A DNA stretch of 64,000 bases, from the NCBI GenBank assembly GCA_902779075.1, contig CACZAK010000004.1:22319-86318 (forward strand), read 5' to 3'. Positions 59,501-64,000 of the stretch are shown piece after piece (position 1 is the first letter of the stretch; every line of letters begins with the position of its first letter). The notes under the pieces are model-generated. The model searched no databases. It was not told where the DNA came from and was given only the letters and a program-made list of their open reading frames with translations. The DNA is from an uncultured bacterium (GTDB lineage Bacteria > Verrucomicrobiota > Kiritimatiellia > RFP12 > UBA1067). Position numbers and translations under genes: made by a program.

Positions 59501-61330
59501 ATGCTTGAGCCGGAGGACTGGACGGTTCCCGAATGGTACCGAGGATCGGAAGTGGGCGCCGGCAACGATTTGGGGCTTTCCAGCCAGTTCTCCGCCTACA
59601 CGATCCTCGACGCGATCTCCCCGCGTCGCGCATGGATCAACGAGGTGAACAACTGCGACGCGGACAACACCAAGGGACTCTACCAGTTCATTGAGTTCGC
59701 CGTGCCTGAGAGAGCGGATCTCAAGGGCTGGTACGTGCAGTATACCGCCTACAATCTCAAGACCGGCAACCTGCTCGCCTTCGGCATTGACGACGGCGTG
59801 CGCAACCTTACCTCGAAGATCGGAACCAGGCATGGCGTTGACAGCACGAACCACTACACGTTCGTGAGCGTGTGCGCACCCACCGCGAGGGGCAACGTGG
59901 CGAGCGACGGCTACTGGAAGAGCGTAACGCAGCCATCGTTGACCAACGGCAGATTCAGTTACTACCAGCCTTACGGCATTCAGCTGATCCGTCCTAGCGG
60001 CATCATCGAGCACGAAATCGTGGTGCAGGGAACGAATACGTCCATGGGGACGTTCTACGAGTACGAGGAATCCGGTACGAACCTGCTCGCCAGACTGCTT
60101 AAGGCGGACTCGAAGGGCCAGTGGATCTACGCCGGCGAGGACAAGCACGATGAAAAAACCACGCTCGGCGTGTTCCGCAGCCATGGCGAGGACACCGGCT
60201 GCTGGACGAACTACATGTGGGACACTTCCACGGAGATCAACAAGCTGAAGGACGGCACGTTGCAGGAGATACCGTTTGGCTACTTCCTTGAGCCATTTGG
60301 CACGAACGTGTGGATCTACTCCACGATCCTCTCGCCGCAGTACATGAAGCAGTTCTTCGGCGACCGCGACATGGGCGCGAACGCGGTGATCGTGGTGCCG
60401 AAGGACACGCATACGAACATCGTGCTCCAGATCACCAACTGGTATCAGATAGGCACCTGCACGATCAACGGCAATCCGGTGGACGATGCGCACGGCAAGA
60501 CGGGCAAATACACGCTCGACCTTGGAAGCGTGTCGAACACGCTCACGGTAATCGTCGGCACGGAGCGGGACGACAGGCTCAAGGACGAATGGGGGCTTAC
60601 GGACCAGAACTCCTACAGCCCTGCCGTGATGGACTGGCTGTTCAACGAGTATTCGAAATACGGTCCTGAAGACCTGAGCAAGGCCCTGTATAAAGACCTT
60701 TCCAAGACGAAGAGCGAAGAGCTCACGCTAACCGAAATGTACTGGCTCAACATCCCGCCCGTGCATAAGGATAATTTGGGCGGCAGCAACATCTGGTTTG
60801 TGGCCGGCATGGGGTCGCTGATTGCGAACGAAGAGCCCGACGTCGAGCCGCGCGTGACCGTCAGGCCCGACGGCACGATCAGGTCCAACGTCTACATGAC
60901 GGTGACGATGATGATCACGAACAAGGCCACGGACGTTGCCTGGCCGCCAGACCGGCTGAACGGCCATGTCTACGACGGCAGGGGCAGTTCCGATTTGACG
61001 AGCGAGGAACAGTCGGCCTGGACGAGCGCGGTGTTCAGCATCGTGGGCGCACTGCAGAAATCGGACGTGTCCGACAGGTATCTCCCGTTGCAGCAGTACA
61101 CCTTCAAGCCGGGTTCCTTCGGCGCGGCGGACGAGACCCATCCGTTCCAGACGCGCGTCGAGGTTGTGGATCCACATTCGCCGAACTCTATGGGCAACTA
61201 CTATGGATGGGGAATGTTCCCGGACACTCCCGTGTGGTTCCGCTGGGTGATCAAGCCGCACCCCGAAGAATCCCGTATCTCGACGGTGCCGTTGACGCCC
61301 AACTGGTCGCCTTCGTCGGGTACGCCGTGA
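53528..61330 (+). CDS. Giant secreted glycine-rich surface protein (2600 aa)
   Basis: An extended signal sequence (basic start, hydrophobic SALLLLAFALLPCARVWG, cleavage near residue 54) begins a protein of strand-rich modules. Residues about 60-1190 contain repeated jelly-roll-like and Ig-like segments (for example VSFTARIAQPSLFEDFATYS). Residues about 1195-1455 are a Gly-rich domain (LLLVGGGGAGGAAMGGGGGG, WGQGARSLATGGGGAHSNNG) of the kind placed in families of bacterial surface glycine-rich repeats. Near 2030-2190 a lamin-tail-like domain is suggested (RRAWINEVNNCDADNTKGLY, QFIEFAVPERADLKGWYV). There is no C-terminal anchor or autotransporter barrel. Probably cell-surface or matrix; GGC codon runs may vary in length. 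Confidence 0.85.
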   Translation: MNKRGTKGWFGERSGIGRPLFGRLCSLSRRSVPSALLLLAFALLPCARVWGVYARLDNGRVLLMNNDSRTARTGGVENQGYYDTNSTIGVTYWTHEPMNDNTRTPTRLLLHGTNHVLHAADGTPLWHLVNCRAGYVATTASGRNHIPTSSHAQRSVPPITKVGTVNYFANEVNSCVFLRNAENAAVYSPMYEEGIGTIYADAVNSFTAYTDCQIILEIATNVTAAAVNDGVSFATAGMDYDKYEWHQIPMTILPVENGSILSTNNLDELTLDVTNGGTARYFRMRTQLNYYDPIRFRIRRTSHYEGDADAVGLIAIDNIIASYPPMTIRLERYGEDYDASLVGAEVLGCLGDFNVPFQAVGQNGVQAKIKIAWVANNVNEEQKIIVNNPKFHYRWRYLNQFVPEWSTLDFSPSTPSYLEDSSATQLVTTVDHTLNQGVGDLEYYFTADLDAQYYSVRDYANDTFVGFGFGWTEQIFAVTNRATYTVEDRIPSGGTNYFVRIREGESNMEWVQLVGSLTITNELAGSNEVYRLETPDKTVPRMTLVGDHSWRYHYQIPTNGVGGKLSFYLVTKEHYTNETDATTWLVRTNNLYTAEETVTAIPYTATLDPGNPNEISVILDESSTHLKIEYNDEQRAFSLSHAAYQTFNQWTDAIKNFHGNVMSTNGEDVVSNSGVSEKKGRSDAPFDRSWELCPEQNDYWTEKFTKPIILNSAADPYPTNKWAAIGPTPNGWTAHNFFFVLGTRDAVSQLEEQDLAVALDGNGQGSVGLENFPASALPLGLDSVSFTARIAQPSLFEDFATYSDGRSSQNYAISAKVTMSRMKETDTVKPSDMSPLYPSVSLVGYHRGEGKNGGCYEFRMTRITNEGLELAFYKWEPAKSGSGMTPTLLKAVPYSSTTSGYPLVPRTDAEARDDWRSSAYFLVYTLGGKVKLEGHLSSSHAAAGPGIASTDTGLSASSISYVDDNPGKLALGGSYGVGSTDCRAGFNSIKIHDVLNAPTADTTTAGDATINWSGSLVGHDRLDNDWNYYSSRWEVDSLSSSPNGGITAVVPSNQVIQVWLSDASANGGTWYPSGYERVVDSFTTNKFEVSPRLPGSWKVMLKTGEEEDTGVIVDDIEITPWEGVERWGRSGSAYDHQNGWIYTKSWIDAVANITHNGKRFYLPNDCVKSAGTNGYAFVFNRAGTYKVTPTADMIVDRLLLVGGGGAGGAAMGGGGGGGGVLDYKWSDSPAVIPAGRTITLVVGAGGTVQIPRGTGSNATSQPAGNNGGNTSVRDIPVKGNLEVKGGGGGGGWGQGARSLATGGGGAHSNNGAAGTSGQGYAGGKSGDGTGGGGGGAGSKGADGEYAPNTSGNTGKGGHGGDGIMSDITGEIAYYGGGGGGGCGWQPTQTPGEGGAGGGGDGAKYRVAYGAGAGVDGLGGGGGGGTYMGVNNTEVANKQGQGARGGCGAVIMRVRTSSRVCLLQPSRGQDGYPMGVRSPYINEGMSLFSYSYQNADSNCVMLVQIATNMTPSELTSDVPRLTESLATEGSKQIWTTIDRHVFTNASELASGTRTTFISLREHWVDDMFEGHIYTNVCGLIRVIVDPAVVSTMANTFEKTPATGAIVKDIAAREAMIDYGKITITKAYCYNEPALNIRSWFGFNVHTEGWNGSGGAGPYAFLADWPDGLSIALNFSAKPTDNTGTDAHGIGLADSDPTEVTKYAQQNPFIQCAALTNGIGTVSFRARLFDTTKTSAVVTLYGSDDPSADQPNSESQYWKPITNFVVQSPTYHAFEWKYQGSTSPYKAIRLEAAGARWGRYPEGQAKGWEWNDLKDASKFGTAVVEQPINRVFIDEVSVSELIVPRLKFLDVRPFREHLGTEAICRIMDINSPNQQPLIAESWGIQCRVEPQQMADELDTGSIRVWMEVYRGEIPWGYEQWKDLPKYKKVGGQDVQQRFTSELQRVSDSELVYRSYSTFPESIMPPEDTANTVYQYIVRAKYRDKSGRETDLEAMLEPEDWTVPEWYRGSEVGAGNDLGLSSQFSAYTILDAISPRRAWINEVNNCDADNTKGLYQFIEFAVPERADLKGWYVQYTAYNLKTGNLLAFGIDDGVRNLTSKIGTRHGVDSTNHYTFVSVCAPTARGNVASDGYWKSVTQPSLTNGRFSYYQPYGIQLIRPSGIIEHEIVVQGTNTSMGTFYEYEESGTNLLARLLKADSKGQWIYAGEDKHDEKTTLGVFRSHGEDTGCWTNYMWDTSTEINKLKDGTLQEIPFGYFLEPFGTNVWIYSTILSPQYMKQFFGDRDMGANAVIVVPKDTHTNIVLQITNWYQIGTCTINGNPVDDAHGKTGKYTLDLGSVSNTLTVIVGTERDDRLKDEWGLTDQNSYSPAVMDWLFNEYSKYGPEDLSKALYKDLSKTKSEELTLTEMYWLNIPPVHKDNLGGSNIWFVAGMGSLIANEEPDVEPRVTVRPDGTIRSNVYMTVTMMITNKATDVAWPPDRLNGHVYDGRGSSDLTSEEQSAWTSAVFSIVGALQKSDVSDRYLPLQQYTFKPGSFGAADETHPFQTRVEVVDPHSPNSMGNYYGWGMFPDTPVWFRWVIKPHPEESRISTVPLTPNWSPSSGTP

Positions 61331-61411
61331 CCCCTCAGGGCCGATTCGTTCGTGCGAATCTGTGACAGCCCCGTGACAATATCGGCGTGCCAAAATGGTT
61401 AAATATATTCC

Positions 61412-62404
61412 GTGAAAAACCTATCCGAATTCCTCTGGGGGGCTTTTAACGACGTATCGGCGCGCGTTCGGTCCGACGTACCGTCGTTTCGCCTCGTAAA
61501 CGAGACGGGTGGGTTGCCGATGGCGACATGTGGGTTTGGCATTCCGTGCGGTTCTGGCGCGCTCGGTGATCGCGCCCTACCGTGCCGCGCGCTCATCCGG
61601 GGCGACCGCTGCGTCGGCACGGTGTGGGATGACGACTTTGCCACATATTGCTGTCTCGCGGGCGTACTCCCGCCTGACCTCTCCGCCCCGCGCGGTGCCC
61701 AGGCGGCCGCGATCTTCCCCGAAATGGAGTCGCTGCTCGCCGAGGCGGGGATGACGTTTGCGCACGTGGTGCGCACATGGCTCTACATCGACCGCGTGTG
61801 CGAATGGTACGGCGAGTTCAACGCGGCGCGTTCCGCGTTTTTCGAATCGCGGAACGTGTTCAACACGTTCCTCCCCGCGTCCACGGGCATCGGCAGCGCG
61901 AACCTGGACGGTGCGGCTATCACGGCGGGTGCAATCGCGGTGAAGCCGAAGGGCGCGTCCGTGCGCGCGGAGATAGTGGAATCGCCCCTTCAGGCGCCGG
62001 CGATGGCGTATCGTTCGAGCTTCAGCCGTGCGGCGGAGATATTGTGGCCGGATCGCCGTCTGCTCTTCGTGAGCGGCACGGCGTCCATCGAGCCCAACAG
62101 CCACGAAGTCGCGTTCGTGGGCGACATCGAGAAGCAGGTGGACTGCACGATGAAGGCCGTGTATGCGATTCTGGAGAGCCGGGGCTACGGCTGGGGGGAT
62201 GTTTCGCGTGCGATCGTATACCTGAAGGAGCCGTCGTTCCGGGCGGCCTGGCAGGCGTGGCTTGCCGCGCGCGGGTTGCCGGGCGACTTCGCCGCCGAGA
62301 TGGTGTGCGACGTCTGCCGCGACGAATGGCTCTTCGAAATCGAGCTAGACGCCGTAAAATTTTCTAAAATACCCCCTTGCGCGCCGGGAAACGGTTTGAT
62401 ATAA
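61412..62404 (+). CDS. RidA/YjgF-like superfamily protein (two-domain)
   Basis: 330 aa, GTG start. The N-terminal half (LPMATCGFGIPCGSGALGDR, MESLLAEAGMTFAHVVRTWL) and the C-terminal half (RLLFVSGTASIEPNSHEVAF, QVDCTMKAVYAILESRGYGW, AIVYLKEPSFRAAWQAWLA) are each a Rid-type fold; a duplicated or chorismatase-like arrangement. Rid enzymes hydrolyse reactive imines, and chorismatases cut chorismate; the residues needed to tell them apart are not decisive here. A possible -10 (TAAATA, 61400-61405) ends 6 nt before the GTG. Its end overlaps the rpsB promoter. Confidence 0.78.
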   Translation: MKNLSEFLWGAFNDVSARVRSDVPSFRLVNETGGLPMATCGFGIPCGSGALGDRALPCRALIRGDRCVGTVWDDDFATYCCLAGVLPPDLSAPRGAQAAAIFPEMESLLAEAGMTFAHVVRTWLYIDRVCEWYGEFNAARSAFFESRNVFNTFLPASTGIGSANLDGAAITAGAIAVKPKGASVRAEIVESPLQAPAMAYRSSFSRAAEILWPDRRLLFVSGTASIEPNSHEVAFVGDIEKQVDCTMKAVYAILESRGYGWGDVSRAIVYLKEPSFRAAWQAWLAARGLPGDFAAEMVCDVCRDEWLFEIELDAVKFSKIPPCAPGNGLI

Positions 62405-62549
62405 TAGACGGCTGTTTTCCGAGCGCGGGAGGGCCGGGTGGCCGTTGCCGTGCGGAAGCGAACGACGTTGCGGCTCCATCCAGGCCGTGCGCCAAAGCGG
62501 ATTAACCGGGTCGTCCCATCTTGGATAAAAGAAAGGTTCAAAAGAAAAA
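62377..62549 (+). promoter_or_regulatory. rpsB promoter and long 5' leader
   Basis: TTGCGC (62377-62382), 17 bp, TATAAT (62400-62405) with TG-A extension, overlapping the stop of the previous gene. The leader of about 138 nt is GC-rich, with GGGCCGGGTGGCC and GCCGTGCGGAAGCG segments able to fold, and ends GAAAGGTTCAAAAGAAAAA. Autogenous control by S2, as in other bacteria, is possible but not demonstrated. Confidence 0.7.
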
Positions 62550-63584
62550 ATGGACATGCCTACCTCGGCCGCCACCGGCCTCACGCTCAAGGATCTCTTC
62601 GATGCCGGCCTGCACTTTGGCCACCAGACGAAGCGCTGGAATCCGAAGATGAAACCCTATATCTTCGACAAGCGCAACGGCATCCACATCATCGACCTCA
62701 CGCAGACGGTCACGATGCTCGACGAGGCGGCGGAGTTCGTCCGCAAGACCATCCTCGACGGCAAGAAGATCCTGTTCGTCGCCACGAAGAAGCAGGCGCA
62801 GGAGATCGTGAAGCAGGCGGCTGAGGAGAGCGGCCAGTACTACATGACCGAGCGTTGGCTCGGCGGCACGCTCACGAACAGCCAGACGATCCGCGGCAGC
62901 GTGAAGCGCATGTGCCAGCTGCAGGCGGTCGCGAAGGCGAACGGCGGCCAGCTCTCCGTCCACAAGCAGGAGGCCTCGATGCTCCGCCGCGAGCTCGCGA
63001 AGCTCGAGAAGAACCTCACGGGCATCAAGGACATGGTGGACCGTCCCGGCGCCGTGTTCATCGTCGACGTCTGCCGCGAGCTGAACGCCGTCAAGGAGGC
63101 CGCTCGCCTCGGCATTCCGATTGTCGCAATCACGGATACGAACTCCGATCCCGACCCGATCGACTACGTGATTCCGGGCAACGACGATTCCGTGCGCGGC
63201 GTCGAGCTCATCGTCGAGGGCATCGCGAAGGTCATCAAGGGCGCCAACGACGAGTATTCCCGCGTGGCCGCCGAGCGCAAGGCCAAGCGCGACGCCGAGG
63301 CGAAGGAGCGCGAGGAGCAGCAGAAGGCCGAGCGCGCCGCGCGCAAGGCGGCGAGCGCCGCTTCCCGCAAGGCCGAGGCCGAGGAGAAGGGCGAAGGCGC
63401 CCTCAAGAGCGTCCGCGCGAAGGGCGCGAAGAGCGGTCTCTCCACCGAGGCCCGCAAGGCCGTTCGCGCAGCCAAGGAGGCCGCCGAGGCCAAGGCTAAG
63501 GAGGCCCTTGCCGCCAAGCGCCAGGAGCAGGTCGCCGCCGCCGAGGCCGCCGTTGCCGCCGCCGAGGCACCGAAGGCCGAGTGA
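62550..63584 (+). CDS. rpsB: 30S ribosomal protein S2 with long C-terminal extension
   Basis: 344 aa against the usual 230-260. Canonical S2: LKDLFDAGLHFGHQTKRWNP, YIFDKRNGIHIIDLTQTV, ERWLGGTLTNSQTIRGSVKR, RPGAVFIVDVCRELNAVKEA and ITDTNSDPDPIDYVIPGNDD. From about residue 235 an extension of about 110 residues, nearly all Ala, Lys, Glu and Arg, forms a predicted charged helix/coiled coil. It precedes tsf, the universal order. Confidence 0.97.
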   Translation: MDMPTSAATGLTLKDLFDAGLHFGHQTKRWNPKMKPYIFDKRNGIHIIDLTQTVTMLDEAAEFVRKTILDGKKILFVATKKQAQEIVKQAAEESGQYYMTERWLGGTLTNSQTIRGSVKRMCQLQAVAKANGGQLSVHKQEASMLRRELAKLEKNLTGIKDMVDRPGAVFIVDVCRELNAVKEAARLGIPIVAITDTNSDPDPIDYVIPGNDDSVRGVELIVEGIAKVIKGANDEYSRVAAERKAKRDAEAKEREEQQKAERAARKAASAASRKAEAEEKGEGALKSVRAKGAKSGLSTEARKAVRAAKEAAEAKAKEALAAKRQEQVAAAEAAVAAAEAPKAE

Positions 63585-63641
63585 GTGTAAAGTGTAAAAT
63601 GTAAAGTGTAAAGTTGAAAGTTGTAAGTTGAGAGGTTTGAA
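63585..63641 (+). repeat. rpsB-tsf spacer with GTGTAAA repeats
   Basis: GTGTAAA-type heptamers repeat (GTGTAAAGTGTAAAATGTAA, then AGTGTAAAGTTGAAAGTTGT), in a sharply AT-rich break between two GC-rich genes. It ends with GAGG 7 nt before the tsf ATG. Confidence 0.7.
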
Positions 63642-64000
63642 ATGACAGTCACGATTGCACAGATCAAGGAACTCCGCGAGGCGACCGCCGCCGGCATGGG
63701 TGCCTGCAAGGAGGCACTCATCGCCACGAACGGCGACATGCAGGAGGCGATCAAGTATCTCCGCGAGAAGGGCCTCGCCGTTGCCGCGAAGCGCGTGGAC
63801 AAGGAGTCGAAGGAGGGCATCATCGCCCTCGCGTCTGCTGCGGACGGCAAGACGCTCGCCCTCGCCGAGGTGAACTGCGAGACGGACTTCGTCGCGAAGA
63901 CGGACGCCTTCAAGAAGTTCGTGGACGACGCGGCGAAGGTCGCGCTCGAGGGCAAGGACATCGAGCAGACGCTGAACGACGACTACAAGATGCTCCTCAC
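63642..64000 (+). CDS. tsf: Elongation factor Ts (5' part, runs off the window)
   Basis: The first 119 codons are present: MTVTIAQIKELREATAAGMG, ACKEALIATNGDMQEAIKYL and the TDFVAKT motif (CETDFVAKTDAFKKFV) that contacts EF-Tu. EF-Ts exchanges GDP for GTP on EF-Tu. The frame is open to the last base of the window. Confidence 0.95.
   Translation, partial: MTVTIAQIKELREATAAGMGACKEALIATNGDMQEAIKYLREKGLAVAAKRVDKESKEGIIALASAADGKTLALAEVNCETDFVAKTDAFKKFVDDAAKVALEGKDIEQTLNDDYKMLL

Noticed and set aside
58823..60493. 556-aa minus-strand ORF opposite the giant protein
   Set aside because: Shadow frame within a continuous secreted-protein gene; no promoter or ribosome site.

Overview
The window looks like chromosomal DNA of a Gram-negative bacterium of the PVC group, most likely a gut-type Kiritimatiellia/Lentisphaeria-like member of Verrucomicrobiota. 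This rests on family recognition only: LpxK, a lipid A type acyltransferase, an ExbB-ExbD-TonB set and an RND pump imply an outer membrane; the DUF1080 protein, the huge secreted glycine-rich protein and the many small palindromic repeats fit PVC genomes. No 16S gene is present, so the placement is an inference.

Layout. 0-9.2 kb (all minus strand): a TetR-controlled RND efflux operon, tetR - adaptor - bile-acid:sodium-symporter-family permease - RND pump - outer-membrane channel, then a membrane-anchored coiled-coil protein and a tiny lipoprotein. 9.2-11.2 kb: a 2-kb AT-rich, gene-free stretch full of repeats where coding strand switches. 11.2-36.3 kb (all plus): a chromosome-origin-type neighbourhood with mnmG (carrying a large in-frame insertion), an operon of two EIIA-like proteins around an ion permease, dnaA, dnaN, an RlmL-like methyltransferase, an XRE/zinc-ribbon protein, a sugar porter, a DUF1080 protein, lpxK, a very long SNF2 ATPase, murJ, rnhC, exbB-exbD-tonB and an FrhB-like protein. 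36.5-42 kb: two divergent glycosyltransferases, UDP-galactopyranose mutase and NAD+ DNA ligase. 42-53.3 kb: an accessory zone with five copies of a MITE, two small-protein pairs resembling toxin-antitoxin modules, an MBL-fold lipoprotein, an acyltransferase, a decayed ATPase, two DUF4143/DUF234-type ATPases, a four-helix-bundle protein and arrays of short repeats. 53.5-64 kb: a 2600-residue secreted protein, a Rid-like protein, rpsB and the start of tsf.

Three genome-wide signals stand out. (1) Promoters nearly always have an extended -10 (TG-N-TATAAT or TATACT), and in ten genes this hexamer ends only 6-7 nt before the start codon, predicting leaderless mRNAs. (2) A 161-228 bp MITE with GGGCGCAT termini occurs five times in 10 kb, three copies having perfect flush 9-bp target duplications. 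(3) DnaA boxes are of the form TTATCAACA rather than TTATCCACA, and the DnaA recognition helix is altered at matching positions.

Starts were moved from the longest ORF where the promoter or Shine-Dalgarno position favoured an internal codon; these cases are stated in the entries. No tRNA, rRNA or CRISPR array was seen.
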